Assembly: GCA_020720625.1 (NCBI GenBank)
Contig: DYOH01000006.1
Span: 1 to 64,000 of the forward strand
DNA: 64,000 bases
Source of the DNA: Acetofilamentum sp.
GTDB taxonomy: Bacteria; Bacteroidota; Bacteroidia; Bacteroidales; DYOH01
Direction: 5' to 3'
In this document: positions 34,759-43,503 of the stretch, piece by piece
How positions within the stretch are numbered: position 1 is the stretch's first letter
How the letters are laid out: every line of letters starts with the position of its first letter
Made by a program: the position numbers and the translations under genes
The notes under the pieces: model-generated
The model's input: only the letters and a program-made list of their open reading frames with translations
What the model was told of the DNA's origin: nothing
The model's database searches: none

Positions 34759-35316
34759 ATGGAAATTAAAGGTACGGCGGTTAAAACCACCGAGCAATTT
34801 ATGAAAGACAGGTATCCTGATTTATATCTAGATTGGAAGAGAGAATTACCTGCAGAGTCAAAAGTTTTTTTTAGAAATCTTATTCATGCTACTAAATGGT
34901 ACCCTTTGTTCGAAGCTGTTATTCTTCCTACCGAAGCTGTGGCTAGAGTTATTAATAAATCTAAAATCGATACAGCCAGAGAACTCGGTAAATATAGCGC
35001 CGAAGTGGCACTTAGTGGTGTGTATAAAATTTTTATTCGAATTAGTAATCCCGATTTTGTTATTTCAAGGGCTACTCAGGTGTTTTCCACCTATTATCAA
35101 CCCGGCTCTATTGAAATTACCGAACGTAACGATACTTCTATTAAATTCGCTATTAAGGATTTCGAAAAGAAAGATGAACTCATTATGCACCGAATTGCCG
35201 GATGGATGGAAGGCACTCTTGAAGCCACACGCAGAAAAACAATTCATTCTGAAGTAATTATTGCCGATGCCGAGAATAATAAACTTTTTTGTGAAATAAT
35301 TGCACGCTGGACATAA
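34759..35316 (+). CDS. Conserved hypothetical protein, paralogue B of a tandem pair
   Basis: A 185-residue soluble protein, the second member of the pair (see 34148-34705). The two differ most in the middle, and their charges differ, so they may form a heterodimer or sense different ligands. The shared motif (R/H)RIAGW near residue 147 and the GKYSAE motif near 78 are the strongest conserved points. Intergenic distance is 53 bp and a terminator follows at 35358, closing the unit with the OmpA-like gene. Function unknown. Confidence 0.75.
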   Translation: MEIKGTAVKTTEQFMKDRYPDLYLDWKRELPAESKVFFRNLIHATKWYPLFEAVILPTEAVARVINKSKIDTARELGKYSAEVALSGVYKIFIRISNPDFVISRATQVFSTYYQPGSIEITERNDTSIKFAIKDFEKKDELIMHRIAGWMEGTLEATRRKTIHSEVIIADAENNKLFCEIIARWT

Positions 35317-35357
35317 CTTTTTTTTGTAAGAATATTTTTCCTTGAAACTATATTTTT

Positions 35358-35398
35358 AACCACTGTGTATTTTGTATGCAGTGGTTTCTTCGTTTTTA
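35358..35398 (+). terminator. Terminator after the tandem paralogues
   Basis: AACCACTG (35358-35365) and CAGTGGTT (35379-35386) form an 8-bp perfect stem, followed by TCTTCGTTTTT. Confidence 0.7.
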
Positions 35399-35471
35399 TA
35401 AATACAAATTTTTCTTTTTTTTGATAGATATTTAAAAAGAATTATTTTTGGGTAAATACATCTCAAATCAA

Positions 35472-37721
35472 ATGAAAAAACTATTTTTTTCTATTGTAAT
35501 TTTTTTTCTATTTTTTTGTTCCGTTGCGCTCTCTCAAAATAATGAGAATGAGCATGTAAATAGAATTAGGCTTATTCTCGAAAAATACTTTTCAAAACAC
35601 GAGCATCTGAGCGTTTATTTGCATCTGGACAGAAATTTTTATTTTGTTGGCGATACCATCTGGTTTAGCTCTTATCTGATAAATGCAAATACCGGAATGC
35701 TTGATACTGCATCCCGAATCGTTTTTCTTGATTTTATTGATGAACACAATCGTATCACAAACACTTTTCTTATCAACAGTAAAAATGGAGTGGGGCAGGG
35801 AAGTATTATTAGCGAATCAAAATTGCATTCCGGTAATTGGCAATTGGTGGCATATACATTGAGCATGAAGAACTTTTCAGAAGATTATTTATTCCGAAAA
35901 AATATTTTTTTGATAAATTCTTTTGATAATGATTCAGCTATTGCAAAAAAATATTTGCCTCCGGCTTATAAATTACGTTCCGAAAAGCGAAAAGAAAAAA
36001 GATTAACCGCTGATTTTTTCCTTCAATCAGGACCTGATGACAATAATTTTAGTATGTTGGTTAAGGTGAATAACAAACTCGGGAAACCATCGCTTGGCAA
36101 GGGGCTTGCTATTTGTCGCAACGGTAGTTTTCCTTTTCAGACTGATGTTTCTGGTTATGCCGAAATTTTGGATTTACCTCTAAATCAGCATCTGGATTTG
36201 CAGCTTAAAGGAAAAAAATATCAAATTAAAGCTGAAAATACAAATCCTTATCTTCGTATTATTTTGGATAAAAAGGCATTATCTTTTATTACGCATTCCG
36301 ATAATCCTAAACATCGATTTCTCTTACATTTACAAAATGCACAATTACTTGCCCTTTACGACTTACATGAGCTTAATCTTGCAGATGTGCGTACGCATAT
36401 CGACTCAATCCCCGAAGGATTGAATAGCTTTATTCTATTATCTCAAAGCTATGATATTTTGGCGGAACAGCATTACTTTAAGCCTTTTGAGCAAAATTTG
36501 ATTCTCGAAAAAAAGCTTGATAAACTTTACTTTCGCTTGAAACTGAAAGAAAAGGCTTATTTGTCTGTTTCGGTTTTTGGAGTGCCTCAAACAGCCTTGA
36601 ATTATTTTGGTTCTATTCAATTTTCATTAGCTTACGATCAGGCTGTTGTACATTACCATAACCCTTTATGGAAGCGAACTTATACGCATCAGCCTAAAAC
36701 AAATTATAAACTAATTTTTTCTCAAGATTATAAAGTGCAAGAGATTGATGATTTGAACGAAATTTTTTTGAGTGGAAAAGTGGTGCGGTTTACCAATATT
36801 GGGGTGGCCGACAAGATTGTTCGTTTGTCTAATTCCGAAGATTATTTCAATACCCAGGAAAAAACTTCCGGAAATTGGGGAAAATTTACTTTTGATCCAG
36901 TAAATATGATAGATTCTGCTTATTTATTGATTGATGCTGTTCGCGAAAGTGGCTCTAACTGGCTTTCGGTGCAACTCGATACCATCGCATCTTTATACCC
37001 AAAGTATAATTCTGTACTTACTATTCCATTGGAAGTTAATGATTTTCGGGTAAATAATCAAACCAAGGAAAATGCATGGATAATCGCAAATTCTGAAATG
37101 GAAGTTATGATAAAAAAGCGAAATCAATTGCGAAGTCAGAGTTCTACAATTTATGGTACACCGGACCACGTGATAAAAGTGGCAGGTACAAGATTCGAAA
37201 ATTACACAAGTTTACTCGATGTTTTGGTAACCGTGCCAGGTATTACCATGATGGGAAATATTCCGGTAATTAGAGGAATATCAACTTTTTATGGCAGTAT
37301 TGCACCATTAGTTTTGCTCGATAATACGCCTGTTTCGGTGGATATTCTTACCCAAATTTCGCCTTTTGAAGTTGAGCGAATTGAGGTGTTAAAATCTTCG
37401 TCGAATACTTCCATGTTTGGCTCCCGAGGTGGCAATGGTGTAATAGCAATTATTACTAAACAGGGCGAATTAAATACCTCATTTGCCTATCATGTTTCGC
37501 TTCCCGGTTTTGCACAAATGCGCGAATTCCTGATTACGCCGCCGCATGCATCTAAAATAAAGCAACAAAAAGCTTATACTTTATTTTGGAATCCCATGGT
37601 TTTGGTTTCGGCATCGGGCGAATTTGAAATGGAAGCTCCAAATTATTTTCAGGGGGCGATTATTAGAATCGAAGGTATATCTGAAAGCGGAAAAGCTATT
37701 TTCTTTCAGGAAAAATTATAG
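35472..37721 (+). CDS. MG2-like / TonB-receptor plug-domain outer-membrane-associated protein
   Basis: A 749-residue secreted protein (signal peptide to about residue 21, after the ATG at 35472). The first part resembles alpha-2-macroglobulin-type MG domains (SVYLHLDRNFYFVGDTIWFS, about 47-66), the usual start of a large Bacteroidota group. The last 200 residues contain a TonB-dependent receptor plug domain: TSLLDVLVTVPGITMMGN, VIRGISTFYGSIAPLVLLDN, EVERIEVLKSSSNTSMFGSR and GNGVIAIITKQG. No beta barrel follows, so it is not a transporter itself. Such proteins may gate or dock onto a barrel partner. Role unknown. Confidence 0.85.
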   Translation: MKKLFFSIVIFFLFFCSVALSQNNENEHVNRIRLILEKYFSKHEHLSVYLHLDRNFYFVGDTIWFSSYLINANTGMLDTASRIVFLDFIDEHNRITNTFLINSKNGVGQGSIISESKLHSGNWQLVAYTLSMKNFSEDYLFRKNIFLINSFDNDSAIAKKYLPPAYKLRSEKRKEKRLTADFFLQSGPDDNNFSMLVKVNNKLGKPSLGKGLAICRNGSFPFQTDVSGYAEILDLPLNQHLDLQLKGKKYQIKAENTNPYLRIILDKKALSFITHSDNPKHRFLLHLQNAQLLALYDLHELNLADVRTHIDSIPEGLNSFILLSQSYDILAEQHYFKPFEQNLILEKKLDKLYFRLKLKEKAYLSVSVFGVPQTALNYFGSIQFSLAYDQAVVHYHNPLWKRTYTHQPKTNYKLIFSQDYKVQEIDDLNEIFLSGKVVRFTNIGVADKIVRLSNSEDYFNTQEKTSGNWGKFTFDPVNMIDSAYLLIDAVRESGSNWLSVQLDTIASLYPKYNSVLTIPLEVNDFRVNNQTKENAWIIANSEMEVMIKKRNQLRSQSSTIYGTPDHVIKVAGTRFENYTSLLDVLVTVPGITMMGNIPVIRGISTFYGSIAPLVLLDNTPVSVDILTQISPFEVERIEVLKSSSNTSMFGSRGGNGVIAIITKQGELNTSFAYHVSLPGFAQMREFLITPPHASKIKQQKAYTLFWNPMVLVSASGEFEMEAPNYFQGAIIRIEGISESGKAIFFQEKL

Positions 37722-37740
37722 CTTTGTTTAAATTTTTTTT

Positions 37741-39153
37741 ATGGTAAATGGCTCAGCTAATTTTGTAGCTTATTTTAATCATCTGGCACCCGATTATCTC
37801 AAATATAAAAAGCGTTTTGCCTATTATTGGAGTCATATTTCGCGATACATTAATTATTTTATTAGTGAGAGCGATTCTGTGCTCGAAATTGGTTGTGGTG
37901 TTGGTGATAACCTAAATGCCTTAAAAGGAAACAGAAAACTTGGCGTAGACATTAGTGAGAATATGATTATGGAAGCCCGAAAGAACTTCCCCGATTTGCA
38001 GTTTGAGCTTCTTGATGCTGCTCGTTTGTGCATAGATGAAAAGTTTGATGTGATTGTTTTGTCAAATGTTTTAGGCTATATGGACGACATTCAGATGGTG
38101 TTTCGTTCTTTAAAATCTGTTTCGCATAACCAAACACGCATTATAATTGCCGCTTATAATTATTCGTGGGAGCCGATACTCAAATTTGTAGAATGGCTTG
38201 GATTAAAGAAGAAGAGCGGGCAACAAAACTGGCTTTCTGTTCATGATATTCAGAATTTGTTGTATCTCGAAGGTTTTGATGTTTTTCGTAAAGCCAAACG
38301 AATGCTTCTTCCTGTGAATATTCCGTTGATTTCTTTTTTTGTAAATAAGTACCTTGCTCGTTTGCCATTATTCAACCATTTTTGCCTCGATCAGTTTATC
38401 TTTGCCCGAAATTCGTGTGTTCAAAAAACTGATTATTCTGTTTCCATTGTTATTCCTGCCCGCAACGAAAGTGGAAATATCGAAAATGCCTTAAGCAGAA
38501 TGCCTCGATTTGGAACTTCACAACAAATTATTTTCGTGGAAGGAAATAGTACCGATGATACCTGGGAAATAATAAACAAAATGGTGATAAAATATAAGCA
38601 TTCCTGGAATATTCTGGCCATTAAGCAACCCGGCAAAGGCAAGGGTGATGCTGTGCGAGAGGCTTTTTCCAAGGCATCGGGCGATATTCTTATGATTCTG
38701 GATGCCGATTTAACTGTAGAACCAGAACAATTACCTAAATTTTATGAAGCTATTGCCGAGGGGAAGGCCGAATTTATTAATGGTTCGAGGTTAATGTATC
38801 CGATGGAAAAAAATGCCATGCGAACACTCAACGAATTTGGAAATCGTTTCTTTAGTTCTGTATTTAGCTGGCTTCTCGAACAGCAAATTAAAGATACTTT
38901 GTGTGGCACAAAAGTTATGTTTAGGAAAGATTACCTCAAATTAGAAAGAAATCGGTCTTTTTTTGGAGATTTCGATCCTTTTGGAGATTTTGATTTAATT
39001 TTTGGTGCCTATAAGCTAAATCTTAAAATTGTGGATTTACCTGTCAGATACCAGGAAAGGGTTTATGGAACCACCAATATTTCGCGTTTTAAGCATGGTT
39101 GGCTTCTACTTAGGATGGTTGGTTTTGCCTTATCTAAAATAAAATTTTGGTAA
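37741..39153 (+). CDS. Fused SAM-dependent methyltransferase and GT2 glycosyltransferase
   Basis: A 470-residue two-domain protein. Residues 1-215 are a class I methyltransferase: VLEIGCGVGDNLNALKG (SAM-binding motif I, about 46-62), LGVDISENMI, and FDVIVLSNVLGYMDD. Residues about 230-470 are a GT-A glycosyltransferase of the dolichyl-phosphate-mannose/UDP-glucose type: VSIVIPARNESGNIENAL, FVEGNSTDDTWE, KQPGKGKGDAVREAF, ILDADLTVEPEQL (DxD) and NGSRLMYPMEKNAMR. There is no C-terminal membrane helix. The fusion suggests sequential methylation and glycosylation on the same lipid- or glycan-linked substrate. The substrate is unknown. Confidence 0.92.
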   Translation: MVNGSANFVAYFNHLAPDYLKYKKRFAYYWSHISRYINYFISESDSVLEIGCGVGDNLNALKGNRKLGVDISENMIMEARKNFPDLQFELLDAARLCIDEKFDVIVLSNVLGYMDDIQMVFRSLKSVSHNQTRIIIAAYNYSWEPILKFVEWLGLKKKSGQQNWLSVHDIQNLLYLEGFDVFRKAKRMLLPVNIPLISFFVNKYLARLPLFNHFCLDQFIFARNSCVQKTDYSVSIVIPARNESGNIENALSRMPRFGTSQQIIFVEGNSTDDTWEIINKMVIKYKHSWNILAIKQPGKGKGDAVREAFSKASGDILMILDADLTVEPEQLPKFYEAIAEGKAEFINGSRLMYPMEKNAMRTLNEFGNRFFSSVFSWLLEQQIKDTLCGTKVMFRKDYLKLERNRSFFGDFDPFGDFDLIFGAYKLNLKIVDLPVRYQERVYGTTNISRFKHGWLLLRMVGFALSKIKFW

Positions 39154-39164
39154 ATAGTTTACCA

Positions 39165-39210
39165 AAAAAAAGCCTTGTTTATTGAATTTCTAAACAAGGC
39201 GCTCAAATTT
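39165..39210. terminator. Bidirectional terminator between the MTase-GT2 and asd genes
   Basis: GCCTTGTTTA (39172-39181) and TAAACAAGGC (39191-39200) form a perfect 10-bp stem. On the minus strand eight T follow directly; on the plus strand a T run follows after eight bases. It serves two convergent genes. Confidence 0.82.
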
Positions 39211-39221
39211 TTTTAAAAATG

Positions 39222-40217
39222 TTATCTGCTTATCAGGCCATTAGCCAGCAAATATTCGGCAATCTGAATAGCATTGGTGGCGGCCCCTTTTCGCAGGTTA
39301 TCAGCTACAACCCACATATTTATTGTATTGGCTTGCGAATCGTCGCGCCTTATTCGGCCTACAAATACTTCGTCTTTGTGCTGACTATATTTAGCCATCG
39401 GATATTGCTTTTCTTTTGGATTATCAAGCACAATCAATCCTTTTGTATTATTCAGAATATCAAATACTTCGGCCATCTCAAAGCTTTTGTGGAATTCGGC
39501 ATTCACACTTTCGGAGTGGCCGCCCACTACCGGAACCCTTACGGCGGTGGCTGTGATACCCAGACTGTAATCGTCGAAAATTTTTCTGGTTTCGTTTACC
39601 AGTTTTATTTCTTCTTTGGTGTAATTATTTTCTTCGAATATATCGCATTGCGGAATACAGTTTTTATCTATTGGGTAGGGGTAGGCCATTTCGCCTTCGA
39701 TACCCATTCTTTCGTTTTCCATTTGTTTTACTGCTTTTACGCCAGTACCAGTTATCGATTGATAGGTGGAAATAACTAATCTTTTTATTTTGAATGCTTT
39801 GTGTAGTTCGTTCAGTGCCACAACCATTTGTATTGTAGAGCAATTTGGGTTGGCAATTATTTTATCGTTTGAAGTAAGCACATGTGCATTTATTTCCGGA
39901 ACTACAAGCTTTTTGGTTTTATCCATTCGCCATGCCGATGAATTATCAACTACCACGGTGCCTTTTTCTGCAAATTTCGGTGCCCACTGTAATGATGTAT
40001 TGCCTCCGGCCGAAAAAATGGCTACGTCGGCTACTTTATCGATGGCATCTTGCATCGAAATTATTTTATAGGCTTTGTTTTTAAATTGAATTTCTTTTCC
40101 AATACTTTTTTCCGATGCAACTACGTATAACTCATCTACCGGAAAATTTCTTTCTTCTAATACCTTTAACATCACTGTGCCAACCAATCCTGTGGCACCC
40201 ACAACTGCTACTTTCAT
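39222..40217 (-). CDS. asd: Aspartate-semialdehyde dehydrogenase
   Basis: NADPH-dependent reduction of aspartyl phosphate to the semialdehyde, feeding lysine/diaminopimelate, threonine and methionine synthesis. 331 residues. Visible motifs are VAVVGATGLVGTVMLKVLEE (3-22) for NADP binding, IFSAGGNTS, the catalytic cysteine in ANPNCSTIQ (Cys126), TGTGVKAV and PVVGGHSESV with the catalytic histidine. No frameshift or truncation. Transcribed alone. Confidence 0.96.
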   Translation of the reverse strand: MKVAVVGATGLVGTVMLKVLEERNFPVDELYVVASEKSIGKEIQFKNKAYKIISMQDAIDKVADVAIFSAGGNTSLQWAPKFAEKGTVVVDNSSAWRMDKTKKLVVPEINAHVLTSNDKIIANPNCSTIQMVVALNELHKAFKIKRLVISTYQSITGTGVKAVKQMENERMGIEGEMAYPYPIDKNCIPQCDIFEENNYTKEEIKLVNETRKIFDDYSLGITATAVRVPVVGGHSESVNAEFHKSFEMAEVFDILNNTKGLIVLDNPKEKQYPMAKYSQHKDEVFVGRIRRDDSQANTINMWVVADNLRKGAATNAIQIAEYLLANGLISR

Positions 40218-40318
40218 CTATTTTTCGTTATTTTGTGGATTATTAACTTGTTTGTTGAGCAAAATTAGTAATTTCTTTTACAATATTTCGTTTATTTTTA
40301 TATCTTGTCTAAATTATT

Positions 40319-42154
40319 ATGCATTACGCTATGAACTTGAAAATCTTTGTTTTAACCCTGCTTTGGATGTGCGTTTTGATGGTAAACTTACACGCTCAGG
40401 AACCTTCGGAAACTCAGTTGGCTATGGCTTATTATAATGAAGGTAAATACGAACAATCTGCAGATTTATTCAAGAAACTTTACGATAAGGCTCAAGCTAA
40501 ATTTTATTTTGATTATTATCTCAAATCTTTACTAAAGCTCGAACAATTTGATTTGGCCGAAAAAGAGGTAAAAAAAGAAATTAGAAACAACAAGTCGGAT
40601 ATTAGTTTGCTTGTGGACCTTGGCTATATTTTTCAGATGCAAAATAATTTTGATAAGGCTAAGGAGTTATACAATAGTGTATTGCAAAAAATTCCGGCAG
40701 ATAGAAATATGATTTCGCGCATTGCAAATGCTTTTATGTCGAAACAGGAATATGAATATGCCGAGCAAACCTACTTGGCCGCTCGAAATAAAATGCTTGG
40801 TCAGAAATTTCATTACGAGTTAGCTAATGTTTATGCTGCACAGCGCAATTATGAAATGATGATTGAAGAATATATGGAGCAAATTTATGAAGTTCCATCT
40901 GATTTGCCTAATATCAAAAATAGCTTGCAGTATTACATCGTTAATATTGCCGATCAGGATTTTAAGGTATTATTTCATAATAGCTTACTCAAAAGAGTTC
41001 AAAAATTTTTAAATCACCCGGTTTACAACGATTTATTGCTTTGGTTTTATATTCAGGAAAAAAATTATGCTGCGGCCCTAATTCAGGCGAAAGCACTAGA
41101 TAAAAGACTTTCTGAAAATAGCCGAAGAGTGATTGAAATTGGAAATATGGCGCTCGAAAATAAAGATTTTGATGTGGCAGAAAAGGCTTTTTCTTACGCA
41201 ATTGAGAATTCAGAACGTTCGAATAATCAGAATGCCCGATTAGGACTGCTTAATACGTTTTATCAAAAATTAGTAAACGGACTTATTCGTGACGAAGCCC
41301 AGATACAGCAGTTGGAGAAGCAATATTTGGATGCCATAAACGAATTTGGTCTTAGTAATATCACCATTCAAATTATTCGTGATTTAGCGCATATAGAAGC
41401 ATTTTTTTTAGATAAGCCCAACGAAGGAATTGATTTACTTAACAAAGCTTTGGCAATTAAAAATTTACCTTTTGAACTTATGGCCATCTGCAAATTAGAA
41501 CTTGGAGATATTCAGCTGCTTACCGGGGATGTATGGGAAGCTGTGCTTACTTATGGACAGGTGGAAAAAGCAAATAGTGAGAATCCTTATGGGCATGAGG
41601 CTAAATATAGAAAAGCCAGAATTGCATTTTATACCGGCAAATTCGAGTGGGCTAAAGCTCAGCTTGATGTTTTAAAAGCTTCTACAAGTAAACTTATTGC
41701 AAACGATGCTACAGAATTATCGCTTTTAATTAGCGACAATCTAAATGAAGATTCGGTTTCAATGCCTTTGAAAATTTTTGCTCGGGCTGAAATGTACTTT
41801 GCTCAAAATAACGACTCCTTGGCTTTGCTTTCATTAGATAGTTTAACAAAATTCTATTTTTCGCATCTTATTATCGACGATGTATATTATCGTAGAGCAA
41901 AATATTTCTATAGCAAGAGTTTGTACGATAAGGCTTTACCTGAATTGTTGAAAATTACCCAAGAATATGCATGGGGAATTTTGGCCGATAATGCATGGTT
42001 TATGTTAGCTCAGATTTACGAAAGAAACGGCAAAACTGATTTGGCTCTTGAGGCTTATCTCGAGATAATTCAGAATTATGCCGATAGTATTTTTGTGCAG
42101 GAAGCCAGAGCCAGATTAAGATTATTAAGGGGGGATTATAAAAACGAACTTTAG
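40319..42154 (+). CDS. TPR-repeat periplasmic/envelope protein
   Basis: A 611-residue protein, exported (hydrophobic segment about residues 6-24, ending LHAQ). A second ATG at 40331 gives a more usual signal peptide. The mature part is TPR helices almost throughout: AMAYYNEGKYEQSADLFKKL, LGYIFQMQNNFDKAKELYN, ALENKDFDVAEKAFSYAIEN, ARIAFYTGKFEWAKAQLDV and AQIYERNGKTDLALEAYLEI. TPR arrays act as protein-binding scaffolds. It is followed by the DUF4296 lipoprotein gene with a promoter between them. No specific partner can be named. Confidence 0.86.
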   Translation: MHYAMNLKIFVLTLLWMCVLMVNLHAQEPSETQLAMAYYNEGKYEQSADLFKKLYDKAQAKFYFDYYLKSLLKLEQFDLAEKEVKKEIRNNKSDISLLVDLGYIFQMQNNFDKAKELYNSVLQKIPADRNMISRIANAFMSKQEYEYAEQTYLAARNKMLGQKFHYELANVYAAQRNYEMMIEEYMEQIYEVPSDLPNIKNSLQYYIVNIADQDFKVLFHNSLLKRVQKFLNHPVYNDLLLWFYIQEKNYAAALIQAKALDKRLSENSRRVIEIGNMALENKDFDVAEKAFSYAIENSERSNNQNARLGLLNTFYQKLVNGLIRDEAQIQQLEKQYLDAINEFGLSNITIQIIRDLAHIEAFFLDKPNEGIDLLNKALAIKNLPFELMAICKLELGDIQLLTGDVWEAVLTYGQVEKANSENPYGHEAKYRKARIAFYTGKFEWAKAQLDVLKASTSKLIANDATELSLLISDNLNEDSVSMPLKIFARAEMYFAQNNDSLALLSLDSLTKFYFSHLIIDDVYYRRAKYFYSKSLYDKALPELLKITQEYAWGILADNAWFMLAQIYERNGKTDLALEAYLEIIQNYADSIFVQEARARLRLLRGDYKNEL

Positions 42155-42155
42155 T

Positions 42156-42185
42156 TTTGTTTCATTTGCATTTCACTTATCTTTG
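42156..42185 (+). promoter_or_regulatory. Promoter of the DUF4296-amidohydrolase unit
   Basis: TTTG (42156-42159) and TATCTTTG (42178-42185), 18 bp apart, match TTTG / TAnnTTTG. The start codon at 42206 follows 20 bp later. Confidence 0.6.
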
Positions 42186-42205
42186 CATAAAACTTTTTTA
42201 TTAAA

Positions 42206-42949
42206 ATGAAATTAAAATATTTTGCCGTATTTTTGCTCGTTAGCGTAGCGTTTATTGCTTGTGAGTCTAAGCCCGATGGTGTGCTTGGTGATGAAAAAAT
42301 GGTTCAGGTTCTAACTGATATTCATATTACGGATGCGATCCTGAATGAGAAACGTATTTTCGATAAAAATATAAAAGACACCATGTCATCATATTATGAT
42401 CATGTTTGGGTGAAAAATAATATTAGTTATCAGGATTTTAAAACATCCATCAATTATTATACACGGAATACCACTGAATTGAATATTATTTATGATAGTG
42501 TGATTTCCCGATTGATTCACATGCGCGATTCCGTTAGAGACAGAGACCAGGTGGAACTCGTGAAGGAAGGTTATAAAATGAATCTATGGAGTCAAAAATC
42601 GGAATGGTCAATTCCGGAAGATGGACATGATAATATGATTTTTTATAAGATTATTACTAATAATCATGGCGTTTACACCTTGAAAGCCAAAATACGAATG
42701 TATCCTGATGATGGTTCTACTGTGCCTAGAATTACTGTGGTAGCTTATTACGACGATGAAACTTATGATGCCAGCTATGATTATGGGGTTGTTAAAGATG
42801 GACAATGGCACGATCATGAGGCAAAAGTGAGAACTAACGAAGGAAAGGTGCTCAACAGAATTGCCGGTTGGGTGCTCGATCATAGTCAACTTCAGGGGCA
42901 TAAGCATGCCGATATTAAGGATATCGAACTTATCTATTCATCAAAATAA
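42206..42949 (+). CDS. DUF4296 lipoprotein
   Basis: A 247-residue lipoprotein with a signal peptide and lipobox FIAC (Cys19). Residues about 30-115 form a DUF4296 domain, a Bacteroidota family: KMVQVLTDIHITDAILNEKR and DFKTSINYYTRNTTELNIIYDSVI. The second half is beta-rich and may be a separate domain with the block GVVKDGQWHDHE. The stop codon overlaps the ATG of the next gene by one base. Function unknown; the cluster links it with the membrane protein and the amidohydrolase. Confidence 0.86.
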   Translation: MKLKYFAVFLLVSVAFIACESKPDGVLGDEKMVQVLTDIHITDAILNEKRIFDKNIKDTMSSYYDHVWVKNNISYQDFKTSINYYTRNTTELNIIYDSVISRLIHMRDSVRDRDQVELVKEGYKMNLWSQKSEWSIPEDGHDNMIFYKIITNNHGVYTLKAKIRMYPDDGSTVPRITVVAYYDDETYDASYDYGVVKDGQWHDHEAKVRTNEGKVLNRIAGWVLDHSQLQGHKHADIKDIELIYSSK

Positions 42950-43503
42950 TGGCTTTCCCATTTAACTATAAACAAATAGTTAGTAGCAACAATATTGATG
43001 TGACTGCGAAGGTATCGGATAACGATTTGTATACTTTTTTCCGTCAAAAGATTAACATGGCTTCTGTGAGCGATTGGTCTGAAGCTGAATCGGGACTTTC
43101 TTTTGTTTCGCGAAATAGTTTATTTGGCATTCATACATTTATGCAATTAAAGTGGCAGTTTAAGCCAATGATTCATATCGAAATTACTTTCGATATGGAT
43201 AATTTTTTGCGTTTGCTTTCTTTGGTAGCTATTGTTGTTGGTTTATTGGGTAAAATGAGTTTTCAGCATTATATACTCATTAGCTTTTTTATAATTGTAG
43301 TTTTATTTCTGATTAACTTTTCGATTTTAAAAATTTATTCTAAGCGTTTGATAAACGATGCAATGGCATTTGTTGTCCCCGAGAACTTAAGCACCGAAAT
43401 TGGGCTTGATGAGAAGAGTTTTTTTTCCGATTATTCTGTCTCCCGCGAAAATAGCGATATTCATTATCAAACGAAGGATAATAGTAAAAGTAGTAGCCTA
43501 TGA
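42949..43503 (+). CDS. Small membrane protein of unknown function
   Basis: A 184-residue protein with two membrane helices (about residues 82-98 and 104-124) separated by a very short loop, so both termini are on the same side, probably cytosolic. The N-terminal 75 residues look like a small beta-rich domain (AESGLSFVSRNSLFGI, MQLKWQFKPMIHIEITF). The tail from 145 on is charged and disordered-looking. Its ATG overlaps the previous stop by one base and its stop overlaps the next ATG by four bases (ATGA), so it is tightly coupled on both sides. No family recognised. Confidence 0.74.
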   Translation: MAFPFNYKQIVSSNNIDVTAKVSDNDLYTFFRQKINMASVSDWSEAESGLSFVSRNSLFGIHTFMQLKWQFKPMIHIEITFDMDNFLRLLSLVAIVVGLLGKMSFQHYILISFFIIVVLFLINFSILKIYSKRLINDAMAFVVPENLSTEIGLDEKSFFSDYSVSRENSDIHYQTKDNSKSSSL

